Below, piece by piece: positions 43,824-53,492 of a stretch of DNA of 64,000 bases. Under the pieces are notes generated by a model, which saw only the letters and a program-made list of their open reading frames with translations, was not told the DNA's origin and searched no databases. The stretch is taken from assembly GCF_900129095.1 (NCBI RefSeq), contig NZ_FQVA01000001.1, positions 1,612,001 to 1,676,000 on the forward strand, given 5' to 3'. The stretch comes from Microbulbifer donghaiensis (GTDB lineage Bacteria; Pseudomonadota; Gammaproteobacteria; Pseudomonadales; Cellvibrionaceae). The translations under genes were made by a program, and so were the position numbers. Numbering within the stretch: the stretch's first letter is position 1; every line of letters starts with the position of its first letter.

Positions 43824-46800
43824 ATGCGTTTTAATCTCTCCGAATGGGCCCTTAAAAACCGCCCGCTGGTGCTCTACGCCATGCTCGTGCTCAGCCTGCT
43901 CGGCGCCATTTCCTACACCCAGCTCGGGCAGAGTGAAGACCCGCCGTTTACGTTCAAGGTGATGGTCGTCAATACACTGTGGCCCGGTGCCAGTGCCGAG
44001 GAAGTGTCCCGCCAGATCACCGAGCGGGTGGAAAAGAAACTGATGGAGACAGGTGACTACCAGCGCATCACCTCCTTTTCCCGCCCCGGACAGTCGCAGG
44101 TTCTGTTCGTCGCCCGCGACAGCATGCGCTCCAGCGAGATCCCCGACCTCTGGTACCAGGTGCGCAAGAAAGTCGGCGACATTCGCCACACCCTGCCAGC
44201 GGACATTCGCGGCCCCTTCTTCAACGACGAGTTCGGCACCACGTTCGGCAATATCTATGCGCTGACCGGAAGCGGCTTCGACTACGCGCTGAAGAAAGAC
44301 TACGCCGAACGCCTGCAGCTGGCGCTGCAGCGGGTCAAAGACGTGGGCAAGGTGGAACTGCTCGGCCTGCAGGACGAGAGAATCTGGGTCGAAATCTCCA
44401 ACGCCAAGCTCGCCTCCCTGGGCATTCCGATGAGTGCGGTACAAAGCGCGTTACAGGCGCAGAACAGCGTCGCCGATGCCGGCTTTGTCGACACCGTCAG
44501 CGACCGTGTGCGCATACGCGTGAGCGGGCAGTTCCAGTCGGTGGAGGAGATCCGCCGCTTCCCGATCACCGCCGGCAACCACACCCAGACGCTCGGCGAT
44601 ATCGCCCTAGTGCAGCGCGGTTTCAGTGATCCACCCCAACCGCGTATGCGCTTTATGGGCGAGGACGCCATCGGCATCGCCGTATCCATGAAGGCCGGCG
44701 GCGATATTTTGCAACTTGGTGAAAGCCTGGACGGCACCTTCGCCGAGCTGCAGCGGGATCTGCCAGTGGGACTGGAACTGCACAAGGTTTCGGATCAGCC
44801 GGCGGCGGTCAAGCGCGGCGTCGGCGAGTTCCTGCAGGTGCTCGCCGAAGCGTTGGCGATCGTGCTGCTGGTGAGCTTCTTTTCTCTCGGTATGCGCACC
44901 GGACTGGTGGTGGCCCTGTCGATCCCCCTGGTGCTGGCGATGACCTTTGCCCTGATGCACTATTTCGGCATCGGCCTGCACAAGATCTCCCTCGGCGCGC
45001 TGGTGCTGGCACTGGGCCTGATGGTGGACGATGCCATCATCGCCGTGGAGATGATGGCCATCAAAATGGAACAGGGGCTGAGCCGTTTGAAGGCCGCCGG
45101 TTTCGCCTGGACCAGCACCGCCTTTCCAATGTTGACCGGCACCCTGATTACCGCCGCGGGATTTTTGCCGATCGCCACGGCACAGTCGGGTACCGGCGAA
45201 TACACGCGGTCGATCTTCCAGGTGGTCACCCTGTCTCTGCTGGCCTCCTGGATCGCCGCCGTGGTGTTCGTGCCCTACCTCGGTGATCGCCTGCTGCCTG
45301 ATTTCTTACCCAAAGGGGCCTCTCACAACAGCAGCGGTGCAGTACACGACCCCTACGCTAAACCCTTTTACCGCCGCTTTCGTCGGCTGGTGCAGTGGTG
45401 CCTCCGCCACCGCAAAACGGTTATCGTCCTGACGCTGGCGATTTTCGTCGGCTCACTGGCGCTGTTCCGCCTAGTGCCACAGCAGTTTTTCCCCTCCTCC
45501 GGCCGTCTCGAGTTGATGGTGGACCTGAAGCTCGCCGAGGGCGCCTCCCTGCAGGCCACCGAGTACCAGGCCAGTCGGCTGGAGGCGTTGCTGGATCAGA
45601 ACGAGCTGGTGGAAAACTATGTGGCCTACGTCGGCACCGGCTCGCCGCGCTTTTACCTGCCGCTGGACCAGCAGCTGCCGGCCGCCAGCTTGGCCCAGTT
45701 CGTGGTACTGACACGCAGCGTGGACAACCGCGAGGAAGTGCGTCGCTGGCTGATCGAAACGATGCGCGAAGAATTCCCCACGCTGCGCTCACGTATTTCA
45801 CGGCTGGAGAATGGCCCGCCGGTGGGCTACCCGGTGCAGTTCCGCGTTTCCGGCGAACATATTGCCGAAGTGCGCGACCTGGCCCGCGCCGTGGCGGACA
45901 AAGTGCGCGCCAATCCGGCCGTGGCCAACGTCCACCTGGACTGGGAGGAACCGAGCAAATCGGTGCACCTGAACATCGACCAGGCCCGCGCCCGCACGCT
46001 GGGTGTCGACTCCGCCTCCCTGTCGCGGGCACTGCAGAGCTCCCTCACCGGTATTACCGTAAGCCAGTATCGCGAGGACAACGAGCTGATCGACGTGCGG
46101 GTGCGCGGCGCCGAGGGCGAGCGCCACGCCCTGCGACAGCTCGGCAATCTGGCAGTGCAGACTTCCGGCGGGCACAGCGTGCCGCTCAACCAGGTAGCGA
46201 CGCTGGAATACGGTTTCGAAGAAGGGGTGATCTGGCACCGCGATCGCTTGCCGACTGTCACCGTGCGCGCGGATATTTACGGCGCGCAACTGCCGGCGAC
46301 AGTGGTCGACGAAGTCTGGCCGCGCCTGGCCGACATACGCGCGCAATTACCGCCGGGTTACCTGCTGGAAATCGGCGGTAGCGTGGAGGAATCTGCGCGC
46401 GGCCAGCAGTCGGTCAATGCCGGCATGCCGCTGTTCGTACTGGTGGTCATCACGCTGCTGATGCTGCAACTGCGCAGTTTTTCCCTGTCCACCATGGTGT
46501 TCCTGACCGCACCGCTGGGTATTATCGGCGTCACCCTGTTCCTGCTGCTGTTCCGCCAGCCGTTTGGCTTCGTGGCCATGCTCGGCACCATCGCCCTGGC
46601 CGGGATGATCATGCGCAACTCGGTCATCCTGGTGGACCAGATTCAGCAGGACATCGCCCAGGGGCTCAGCCCCTGGGACGCCATCGTCGAATCCACCGTG
46701 CGTCGCTTCCGCCCGATTGTGCTGACTGCACTGACAGCGGTACTGGCGATGATCCCGTTATCGCGCAGTGACTTTTTCGGCCCCATGGCGGTGGCCATTA

Positions 46801-47021
46801 TGGGCGGGCTGATCGTCGCCACCGCGCTGACGCTGCTGTTTCTGCCGGCACTATACGCCGCCTTCTTCCGCGTCAGGGAGGAGCCGCTTGGGGAGGAGAT
46901 AACCGGCGAGCGACAGGCCGGCATACTGGCCCGCACTATTGCGCAGCTAGGCGCACTGCTGGCCGGCGCCTGGCAGTCGGTGATTCGCAAGGCGTCTCGG
47001 TCGTCGGGCCCGACTCGATAA
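43824..47021 (+). CDS. RND-family efflux transporter (AcrB-like)
   Basis: 1065 aa. Twelve TM helices in the 1+6+5 RND layout. TM1 region ENRPLVLYAMLVLSLLGAISY-like start (LKNRPLVLYAMLVL). The proton-relay Asp pair is in LGALVLALGLMVDDAIIAVEMM (TM4). Large periplasmic loops follow TM1 and TM7. Gly/Pro-rich GTLITAAGFLPIATAQS and the second-half MIMRNSVILVDQI are typical. It resembles the MexK/OqxB-like or Acr-like hydrophobic pumps. No outer-membrane channel gene in the locus, so it must borrow a TolC-like protein. Confidence 0.96.
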   Translation: MRFNLSEWALKNRPLVLYAMLVLSLLGAISYTQLGQSEDPPFTFKVMVVNTLWPGASAEEVSRQITERVEKKLMETGDYQRITSFSRPGQSQVLFVARDSMRSSEIPDLWYQVRKKVGDIRHTLPADIRGPFFNDEFGTTFGNIYALTGSGFDYALKKDYAERLQLALQRVKDVGKVELLGLQDERIWVEISNAKLASLGIPMSAVQSALQAQNSVADAGFVDTVSDRVRIRVSGQFQSVEEIRRFPITAGNHTQTLGDIALVQRGFSDPPQPRMRFMGEDAIGIAVSMKAGGDILQLGESLDGTFAELQRDLPVGLELHKVSDQPAAVKRGVGEFLQVLAEALAIVLLVSFFSLGMRTGLVVALSIPLVLAMTFALMHYFGIGLHKISLGALVLALGLMVDDAIIAVEMMAIKMEQGLSRLKAAGFAWTSTAFPMLTGTLITAAGFLPIATAQSGTGEYTRSIFQVVTLSLLASWIAAVVFVPYLGDRLLPDFLPKGASHNSSGAVHDPYAKPFYRRFRRLVQWCLRHRKTVIVLTLAIFVGSLALFRLVPQQFFPSSGRLELMVDLKLAEGASLQATEYQASRLEALLDQNELVENYVAYVGTGSPRFYLPLDQQLPAASLAQFVVLTRSVDNREEVRRWLIETMREEFPTLRSRISRLENGPPVGYPVQFRVSGEHIAEVRDLARAVADKVRANPAVANVHLDWEEPSKSVHLNIDQARARTLGVDSASLSRALQSSLTGITVSQYREDNELIDVRVRGAEGERHALRQLGNLAVQTSGGHSVPLNQVATLEYGFEEGVIWHRDRLPTVTVRADIYGAQLPATVVDEVWPRLADIRAQLPPGYLLEIGGSVEESARGQQSVNAGMPLFVLVVITLLMLQLRSFSLSTMVFLTAPLGIIGVTLFLLLFRQPFGFVAMLGTIALAGMIMRNSVILVDQIQQDIAQGLSPWDAIVESTVRRFRPIVLTALTAVLAMIPLSRSDFFGPMAVAIMGGLIVATALTLLFLPALYAAFFRVREEPLGEEITGERQAGILARTIAQLGALLAGAWQSVIRKASRSSGPTR

Positions 47022-47025
47022 TTCC

Positions 47026-47055
47026 TTGCCGCGCGCTATAGCGGGCGTGCGGCAA
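47026..47055. terminator. Bidirectional hairpin between convergent genes
   Basis: TTGCCGC..GCGGCAA encloses GCGCTATAGCG-like inner pairing. It begins 5 bases after the RND stop and abuts the stop of the convergent GDPD gene, so it can end both transcripts, though the U-run is poor. Confidence 0.6.
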
Positions 47056-47937
47056 TCAGCGCCGCCCAGCCCGCTCGAGCAGCGCCAGTAGGGTATCCGG
47101 GCGATCGCTGACCAGGCCGTCCAGCCCCAGATTGATATAGCGCTGCATATCCGCAGTTTCGTTGACGGTCCAGGCGGACATATGCAGATTGAGTTTTCTC
47201 GCCGCACGCATCAGCCGCCTCGAGAATACCGGGATGCCGAAGTAGCGCATCGGCAGCTGCATGGTCTGGTAAGCCGGCCGCAATAACCTTTCGGCGTGCA
47301 ACAACTGTGCAACAAAGAACAGCATGGCATCCAGTGTCGCAGCGCCGGTGGCCACCTCCGGGCACAGGCGGCGAAAATGATTGATGACGCCCTGGTGAAA
47401 AGTGGAAACAATCACCTGGCCGCGCTTGTCCGACCGGCGCAGGCTTTCGCACATGGCTTCCGCCGCCCGCCGGCTGTTGTTTTTCAGCTCGATAATCATC
47501 GGCGTATCGGGCAGTGCCGCAAACACTTCATCGATGGTGACTATCTGCAGCGGGTTTTCCCGGTAGGGAAATCTGTCGCCATCGCGGCTCCAGTTGTGCC
47601 CCACGTTCAGCTGGCGCAACTGCTGCAGGGTCATATCCAGTACGGCCCCCCGGCCATCGGTGGTACGCTCCAACTGCGCGTCGTGCATCAACACCAAATG
47701 GCCGTCTGCGGTGAGGTTGACGTCCATTTCCAGCGCGTCCACCCCCAGCTCCACCATCTGCTGAAAATACAGCAATGTATTCCCCGGGTAGAGACCGTTA
47801 CCCGATTCGTCACCGTGGGAAATTACCAGCGGGCCCTCTTTTTGCGGCAGGGAAAGCAGCGAGGGCGGTGCGGGGCGCGACCGTGCAAACAGCCACAGCA
47901 GGAAAAGTAATACGCAGAAAAGTGTTGGCCAGAACAT
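47056..47937 (-). CDS. Glycerophosphodiester phosphodiesterase family protein
   Basis: 293 aa. One N-terminal TM/signal anchor (MFWPTLFCVLLFLLWLFA). GDPD TIM-barrel motifs: VISHGDESGNGLYPGNTLLYF (first His with PxNT), the metal site LGVDALEMDVNLTADG and LVLMHDAQLERTTDG, and a late VSTFHQGVINHF. It should release glycerol-3-phosphate from phospholipid head-group diesters or related substrates at the membrane. The first motif is SHGDE rather than HRGA, a small departure from the family norm. Confidence 0.92.
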   Translation of the reverse strand: MFWPTLFCVLLFLLWLFARSRPAPPSLLSLPQKEGPLVISHGDESGNGLYPGNTLLYFQQMVELGVDALEMDVNLTADGHLVLMHDAQLERTTDGRGAVLDMTLQQLRQLNVGHNWSRDGDRFPYRENPLQIVTIDEVFAALPDTPMIIELKNNSRRAAEAMCESLRRSDKRGQVIVSTFHQGVINHFRRLCPEVATGAATLDAMLFFVAQLLHAERLLRPAYQTMQLPMRYFGIPVFSRRLMRAARKLNLHMSAWTVNETADMQRYINLGLDGLVSDRPDTLLALLERAGRR

Positions 47938-47997
47938 TGGTCCGCCGATGTCATCAAACTAAGAATTGCCTGCGGTCGCGGCAAGAACGCGGCCGGG

Positions 47998-48041
47998 AGC
48001 GGCAGCCCGAGCTGGCTGCCGCTTAAGTGCCCCTGGGCACA
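47998..48041 (-). terminator. Hairpins after the VWA gene
   Basis: AGCGGCAGCC (47998-48007) pairs with GGCTGCCGCT (48014-48023), and GTGCCC-CT-GGGCAC lies at about 48027-48040. Both are just past the stop of the minus-strand VWA gene. No T-run follows, so a stabilising or Rho-assisted end is possible. Confidence 0.55.
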
Positions 48042-48053
48042 TGCGGAAATACT

Positions 48054-48704
48054 TTATGGCAGTACTTTTTCCAGCCGTTCCAGATCGTTGACGACCCGCC
48101 AGCTGCCGCCGCTTGCCTCGACGCGGCTCTGCCACTGCTGCAGGCGACCCAGATATTCGTTGGGATCCAGGTTGTCGCTGCGCAGCTTGGTCACATTCAG
48201 GGCCACCAGGCTGAAACCGTCCAGTTGCAACGGCACGTCGCGGTTATAACCCTCCTTAAGCTCCTCCTTGAGGTCGGAGAAAATCAGGATGGTCTTGCGA
48301 CCCGGTTCCTTTTCGTTCAGGTATTCCACCGCCTGCAACAGCCCTCCGGTAATATCCGTAAAGGCAGCGGGCTGGGTCTCGTCGACAAACTGCTGTATCG
48401 ATTGCTGGAAGGCCTGCTTCTGCCGGTTGGTGACGCTGGGGCGGTCATCGAAAGTGACCTTGGCCTTGATATTTTTCTCGCTGAAACTACCCGTATTGAT
48501 ACTGGCTACCGCAAAGGTATCGCCGGGATTCATTTTGGCGAGGGTGTAATTGATAACCTGCTGCGCCTTGTCCAGCTCCTGCGTATAGGTGCCGGACGTA
48601 TCGATCAGCATATACACGCCCTGATTGCGCGCCACCGGCTCGCCGCAGGCGACCAGCAATACGGCGCCGGCAAGGACTATCAGATGTTTTATCGGGTTGT
48701 TCAT
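48054..48704 (-). CDS. VWA-domain lipoprotein
   Basis: 216 aa. Lipobox LLVAC (MNNPIKHLIVLAGAVLLVACGEP). The von Willebrand A fold starts with a MIDAS-like YMLIDTSGTYTQELDKAQQ (D-x-S-x-T), with a second acidic/Thr site in TDITGGLLQAVEYL and ILIFSDLKEELKEG. It is likely a metal-dependent interaction module at the periplasmic face. Its ATG overlaps the upstream membrane-protein stop by one base (TGATG), so the two act as a pair. Function unknown. Confidence 0.85.
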   Translation of the reverse strand: MNNPIKHLIVLAGAVLLVACGEPVARNQGVYMLIDTSGTYTQELDKAQQVINYTLAKMNPGDTFAVASINTGSFSEKNIKAKVTFDDRPSVTNRQKQAFQQSIQQFVDETQPAAFTDITGGLLQAVEYLNEKEPGRKTILIFSDLKEELKEGYNRDVPLQLDGFSLVALNVTKLRSDNLDPNEYLGRLQQWQSRVEASGGSWRVVNDLERLEKVLP

Positions 48705-50110
48705 CAGGCCTCCTCAGCGGTTGCCGTGCCCGCCGCCGCAGTGCGCCAGCTAATGTACTTGGCTTCGAGCCACAGGGGGAAGAAAATGACGATGTCATAC
48801 AGCCGCACCAGCAGCGAGCCGCAACGCAGCGATGCGGTACCACTCAGGCGCAACAACACGGACAGGACACGCAGGAAGAAAGTGGTCAGCAGGCCGATGA
48901 CTGTGCGTGCGGATGCGATAAAGTTTTCCAATGGAATAGCGACGAAAGTCAGCGCAAACGGCAGTATGAAGCCCATCCCCATCTGCGCCGCGGTGGTTAT
49001 CCAGTAAACCCCACCGGTCGCCGCCTCGACTTCGCCGCCGCGCAACTGGGCGCTCACGGCCAGATCTTCCTGCATCAGTATCTCGCGCATAAAGGCCAGA
49101 CCCGCCTCGACGGAGGCAAGGAAAAACAGCAGCGCGAAAGCCGCCCACATCATGCGCATGCGCAGCTTGTCGCTCAGCGCACTGATCACCGGAAAGAGCC
49201 GCGTAATACGCAGGCACTCCATCAGGAAGAGTCCCATGGTGATCTCCACCAGGATAATCACCAGCGCGGAAATATCCGCCACCTTGAAGCTGCCGATATA
49301 GCTGGTGCCACCGACCATCTCGGTCATCGGCCGCGCGATCAGGTGGAAATTAATCAGCGCGCCGCCCACGGCGATCGCCAGCACGAAGGAAGCAATAAAG
49401 AACTGGCTCAGGGAAGAGGATGACAGCATACGCAGAGCGCGGTCGCTGCCCTGCTGTATTTCCTCATAGCGCTCCATGTGGCCATCGAGCACCTTGGCGC
49501 GACTGATCACCGAGTCGACACTCTTGTTGACCCGTCCGAGCGTGGACAGCATCGAACGCCAGTTGGGCATCATGCGTTTCAGCAGCTGGTGGCGCTCGCG
49601 GGCGGACTCGCGGTAGGCCTCCAGCGCTTTCGCCTCCGCCTTGCGCATCGAGTGGTGAATGGTTTCCAGTACGTCGCCGACCACCGGATCGCTCTTGGCG
49701 GGAATCTCTGCCACCGCCTTGATCGCCTTGGACCAGTTGGTCGGCTCCGGCGGTACCTCGGCACTGCGCACATAATCCTCATCGATCGCGGTCAACTGCT
49801 CGCACAGGCGGCGGTGCAGCGCGGGATATTGCGCCAGCTCCTTTTTCATCGTGTGCTCGATACGGTCGAACTCCCGCTCCACGTGACGCTCTGCCGCCTC
49901 ACGGCCAGCCGCCAGCAGCACCTCGCGGTTGCGGTCCTGCAGGCGCTGTTCAGCATTCGCCACTGCATTGGCGCCCAGGCGCAGGGACTGGTGGAAAAAA
50001 CGCGCCAGGGCGTAGATGCCCTGATGTACAGGTTGCCGAGCAACAAATAGCGCCACCAGCGCCAGCACAAACCACAGCCAGAGCGGCAGGCTTTCCAGTA
50101 ATTGAGTCAC
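48704..50110 (-). CDS. Large membrane protein paired with the VWA lipoprotein
   Basis: 468 aa from GTG 50110, preceded by AGGAGG seven bases upstream; a longer frame to 50170 lacks such a site. TM helix at about 9-27 (LPLWLWFVLALVALFVARQP), then a charged coiled-coil-like stretch (about 40-225, RNREVLLAAGREAAERHVER and AEAKALEAYRESARERHQLL), then about five TM helices (from about 235: SLSQFFIASFVLAIAVGGALI, VADISALVIILVEITMGLFL, MMWAAFALLFFLASVEAGL and two more). No known family recognised. Possibly a membrane platform controlled by the VWA lipoprotein. Confidence 0.8.
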   Translation of the reverse strand: MTQLLESLPLWLWFVLALVALFVARQPVHQGIYALARFFHQSLRLGANAVANAEQRLQDRNREVLLAAGREAAERHVEREFDRIEHTMKKELAQYPALHRRLCEQLTAIDEDYVRSAEVPPEPTNWSKAIKAVAEIPAKSDPVVGDVLETIHHSMRKAEAKALEAYRESARERHQLLKRMMPNWRSMLSTLGRVNKSVDSVISRAKVLDGHMERYEEIQQGSDRALRMLSSSSLSQFFIASFVLAIAVGGALINFHLIARPMTEMVGGTSYIGSFKVADISALVIILVEITMGLFLMECLRITRLFPVISALSDKLRMRMMWAAFALLFFLASVEAGLAFMREILMQEDLAVSAQLRGGEVEAATGGVYWITTAAQMGMGFILPFALTFVAIPLENFIASARTVIGLLTTFFLRVLSVLLRLSGTASLRCGSLLVRLYDIVIFFPLWLEAKYISWRTAAAGTATAEEA

Positions 50111-50235
50111 GGTATTGCCTCCTGAAGTACGGCCGAATGCCGTCCATCCTAACAGCAGAAGGCAACACAATCGCCCATAAGTTCACACTTTGTTCGGGAA
50201 ATAGCGACGCTAACGCCCCGCCAATTGAACAAAAT

Positions 50236-51342
50236 TTAATCAAGCGTTTTGCGGAAACGGACGATCGCCAGCGTCATCATCACCAGGATAAATACCACCA
50301 GTGCCAGCCACTCCGGCCACAGATCGGAAAAGTCGGCACCGCGCAACATGATGCCGCGGATCAGCCGCAGGAAGTGAGTCAGCGGCAGGACTTCGGCCAG
50401 CCACTGGGCTGGAGCGGGCATACCATCGAATGGAAACATAAAACCCGACAGCAGAATCGAGGGCAGAAACACAAAGAACGTCATCTGCATGGCCTGGAAC
50501 TGGGATTGGGCACGGGTGGAAATCAGCAGTCCCAAGCTCAGATTCGCGAGGATCAGCAGCATCGCCGACCAGTAGACATCCAGCACGCTGCCGCGGATTG
50601 GCACTTGGAACAAGAGCATCCCCAACAGCAGGATGAGGCTGGTCTGGATAAGACCGATGATCCCGTAGGGCAACACCTTGCCCAGCATTAGCTCGGCACG
50701 GCTGACTGGCGTGGCAATCAGCAACTCCATGTTGCCGCGCTCCCGTTCGCGCACTATCGCCACCGAGGTGAACATCACCATGGTCATGGTAAGAATGATG
50801 CCGATCAGGCCCGGCACGATGTTGATCGCGGAGACGCGCTGCGGATTATAGAAACTCACTACGCTGATGCGCGCCTGCGGTAACGGTACGGAAGACGCGC
50901 GCGGCTCTGCGGGCGTATAGGTCAGCGGCATCTGCGCCAGCTGAACGGCGGCGCTCTGCACGACGGTATCACTGCCGTCCACCAGCACCTGCACTACCTC
51001 CTCCCCGGTCGCCAGGCGGCGCTCGAAATCCTGCGGAATGACCACGCCGACACTGATCTCGCCGCGACGCAGCATCTCCATCAGCTGCTGGGGGCTCTGC
51101 GCACTGGCTACCGGCTCGATGACACCGGTGGCCAGCATATCCATCACCAGCTGGCGCGAGCCACTGGTCAGAGACTGATCGGCAATGGCCGTAGGCAGGT
51201 GGCGCAGGTTCAGGTTGATCGCATAGCCGAACAGGATCAGCTGCATGATCGGAATACCGACAATCATGGCCAGGGTGATGTGATCGCGGCGCAGCTGGCG
51301 CAGCTCCTTGATCACCACGGCCCAGAGACGCCGCCAGTTCAC
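50236..51342 (-). CDS. ABC-2 permease of a tripartite exporter
   Basis: 368 aa from GTG 51342 (GTGA overlap with the ATPase stop). One TM at about 20-42, a large periplasmic domain (about 50-170, with RQLVMDMLATGVIEPVASAQ), then five TM helices with the ABC-2 signature VRERERGNMELLIATPVSRAELMLGK. Resembles YhhJ/YbhS/YbhR-type permeases. Last gene of the HlyD-ATPase-permease unit. Confidence 0.93.
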   Translation of the reverse strand: MNWRRLWAVVIKELRQLRRDHITLAMIVGIPIMQLILFGYAINLNLRHLPTAIADQSLTSGSRQLVMDMLATGVIEPVASAQSPQQLMEMLRRGEISVGVVIPQDFERRLATGEEVVQVLVDGSDTVVQSAAVQLAQMPLTYTPAEPRASSVPLPQARISVVSFYNPQRVSAINIVPGLIGIILTMTMVMFTSVAIVRERERGNMELLIATPVSRAELMLGKVLPYGIIGLIQTSLILLLGMLLFQVPIRGSVLDVYWSAMLLILANLSLGLLISTRAQSQFQAMQMTFFVFLPSILLSGFMFPFDGMPAPAQWLAEVLPLTHFLRLIRGIMLRGADFSDLWPEWLALVVFILVMMTLAIVRFRKTLD

Positions 51343-52295
51343 GGGGCCTCCGTCGCCAACTGATCCGCCGGGCGGTTGGTCGCGGCCACAAATACATCTT
51401 CGAGGCTGGGGGCAATGGGAGTGACCGTCGCGCTGACACCGGCGTCGGCAAAAGCTTGCTCGATACGCGCCCTGCAATCCCCGGATTCCTCACACAGTAC
51501 ACGCAGGCTGTTGCCTATCTGTGCGGCGCTGAGCACGCCCGGTACCTGCACCAGCACCCGCTTGGCCTGACGCGGCTGTTCGGCGCGCACTTCCAGGGTT
51601 CTGCCTGCCAGAGCGCCGGTCAGTTCCGCCGGACTGCCGTCGGCCACCAGGCGACCGCGATCGAGGATCGCCAGGCGGTGGCAGCGCTCGGCTTCATCCA
51701 TATAGTGAGAGGAGACCAGGATAGTCGTGCCGGCGTCCGCCAGCTCAAACAGTTTTTCCCAGAAATCCCGGCGCGACTCCGGGTCCACCGCACTGGTGGG
51801 CTCATCGAGAAACAACAGTTCCGGCTTGTGGATGACACTGCCCGCCAGTGCCAGTCGCTGCTTTTGTCCGCCACTCATGGTCCCGGCCAACTGATCGGCG
51901 CGCCCTTCGAAGTGGTATTCGTGCAGCAGCTCGTCCACCCGCTGCTCCGCCTCGCGCCGCGGTAAATCCTGCACGGCGGCGAGAAATTCCAGGTTCTCTC
52001 GCAGCGTCAAATCGGCGAACAGAGAGAATTGCTGTGTCATATAGCCAATATGCCGCCGCAGCTCTTCCGCCTGTTCGGGAATACGCAAGCCGAGGACTTC
52101 AATTTCACCGGCAGTGGGGGTCAGCAGGCCGCAGAGCATACGAATACTGGTGGACTTGCCGGATCCATTGGGGCCCAGAAAGCCGTACACCTGACGGCGG
52201 GTCACCGTGAGATTGACATCGTCCACCGCGCGCAAACTGCCAAAGCACTTGGTCAGCCCGCGCGCGCGAATCGCAATATCGGACTCACCGGGCAT
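51339..52295 (-). CDS. ABC exporter ATP-binding protein
   Basis: 318 aa from ATG 52295. Walker A GPNGSGKST, Q-loop YMTQQFSLFADLT, signature MSGGQKQRLALAGS, Walker B ELLFLDEPTSAVD and H-loop LVSSHYMDEAERCH. A C-terminal extension of about 80 residues follows. Belongs with the YbhF/CcmA-like group. The start lies inside the end of the HlyD gene (11-base overlap), showing tight coupling. Confidence 0.95.
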   Translation of the reverse strand: MPGESDIAIRARGLTKCFGSLRAVDDVNLTVTRRQVYGFLGPNGSGKSTSIRMLCGLLTPTAGEIEVLGLRIPEQAEELRRHIGYMTQQFSLFADLTLRENLEFLAAVQDLPRREAEQRVDELLHEYHFEGRADQLAGTMSGGQKQRLALAGSVIHKPELLFLDEPTSAVDPESRRDFWEKLFELADAGTTILVSSHYMDEAERCHRLAILDRGRLVADGSPAELTGALAGRTLEVRAEQPRQAKRVLVQVPGVLSAAQIGNSLRVLCEESGDCRARIEQAFADAGVSATVTPIAPSLEDVFVAATNRPADQLATEAP

Positions 52296-53319
52296 CGGTA
52301 GTGCTCCCGCTAGCGGTGAACTCCGCGCGCAGAGGCAAACCCGCGGGCAGTTCGACCGCATCGCTACCGAGCTGAATTTCTGCCAGGTAACTGAGCCGTG
52401 CGACATCATCGCCGATAAGCGCGAAATAGGGCGTGAAACTTGGCTCACTGCGGACCAAACGCACCCGGCCACTAAATGGCTTCTCGATGCCCTCTATATA
52501 GAGCTGCGCCGGATCCCCCACCTGCACACCGGCTCGCAGCGGTTCGGGTATGTAAACGCGCGCATAGGGTGTGTCGCCGACGAGCATGATCGCCAGGGGC
52601 CCTCCCACTGGCGCCTCATCACCCAGCTTGAACGGCAAACTGTCCAGCAACCCGTTGCGCGGCGCCTGCACGGTGAGCTTTTGCAGCAGTACCGACTGAG
52701 CGTCGGCCTGTGCGCGGGCCTGCGCCAGCGATGCCTCACCCTGTACAATTTCCTCACTGCGGGTTCCGCGCTGTAGCTCCAGCAAGGCCGCCCGGTTCAA
52801 ATCCACTTGCGCCGCAGCGGCGTCGGCCGTGGCCTTTGCGCGATCGATATCCGACTGCGAGATATAGTCCTTGTCTCCCAATTCCCGCAGTCGCTCGTAG
52901 TTGCGCCGGGCATCCTGCGCCTCGGCACGGGCCGCAGCGAGACTGGCCTCGGCTCGCTGAATCTCCTCGCTGCGCGGACCATTGTTCAGCTCTTCCAGGA
53001 AGGCTGTGAGCCGCGCCACCTCTGCCTCGCTCGCTGCCAGCTGCGCCTTGACATTACGGTCGTCCAGTTGCAACACGACCTGTCCGTCCCTCAGGCGCTC
53101 CCCCTCCCGCGCCCGGATTTCGACAATCTTTTCTGCCGCCGGGGCTGGCAACGCAATGCGGTCCCACTCGAGTGTGCCGAGAGCCTGCCGAGGTTTGGCC
53201 TGACAGGAACTCAACAGCGCGAACAGGACCAGCGCCACCAAATTCACAGCGCGCCGCTGTACAAATAAGCAAATTGCGTTCTGACGAAAATGACTTTTCA
53301 AGTGACTGGTTGGCTCCAC
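52285..53319 (-). CDS. HlyD-family membrane-fusion lipoprotein
   Basis: 344 aa if started at GTG 53319; TTG 53301 and GTG 53247 are alternatives and none has a strong ribosome site. Lipobox LLSSC (VALVLFALLSSCQAK) places it at the membrane. HlyD layout with a lipoyl half (EIRAREGERLRDGQVVLQLDD), a long helical hairpin with repeated SEEI.RAEASLAAARA / SEEIVQGEASLAQARAQA segments, and a second lipoyl half (LTVQAPRNGLLDSLPFKLGD). Similar to YbhG. Bridges the ABC pump to an outer-membrane channel. Confidence 0.9.
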   Translation of the reverse strand: MEPTSHLKSHFRQNAICLFVQRRAVNLVALVLFALLSSCQAKPRQALGTLEWDRIALPAPAAEKIVEIRAREGERLRDGQVVLQLDDRNVKAQLAASEAEVARLTAFLEELNNGPRSEEIQRAEASLAAARAEAQDARRNYERLRELGDKDYISQSDIDRAKATADAAAAQVDLNRAALLELQRGTRSEEIVQGEASLAQARAQADAQSVLLQKLTVQAPRNGLLDSLPFKLGDEAPVGGPLAIMLVGDTPYARVYIPEPLRAGVQVGDPAQLYIEGIEKPFSGRVRLVRSEPSFTPYFALIGDDVARLSYLAEIQLGSDAVELPAGLPLRAEFTASGSTTDAR

Positions 53320-53492
53320 TGGTATCTTAGCCCCAGAATTTTCAATTTTTTTCGCTTGTGACCGCAGATATCGAGGGCAAAAATAGTCATCAGAATTAGG
53401 AAAAGCTGGCCAACAATTACCACGCCAGCATGGCAAGTTAACCCCGCTTTGCCGTTACAATCAACAAAAAGCCGCTTTTCATCCTCATCCAT
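53298..53492 (-). CDS. Possible small membrane protein
   Basis: 64 aa from ATG 53492, with GAGG seven bases upstream. A single plausible TM helix (HAGVVIVGQLFLILMTIFALDICG) is followed by a positive HKRKKLK stretch. It overlaps the start region of the HlyD gene. No homologue recognised and the region is AT-rich, so it could be spurious. Confidence 0.3.
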   Translation of the reverse strand: MDEDEKRLFVDCNGKAGLTCHAGVVIVGQLFLILMTIFALDICGHKRKKLKILGLRYQWSQPVT

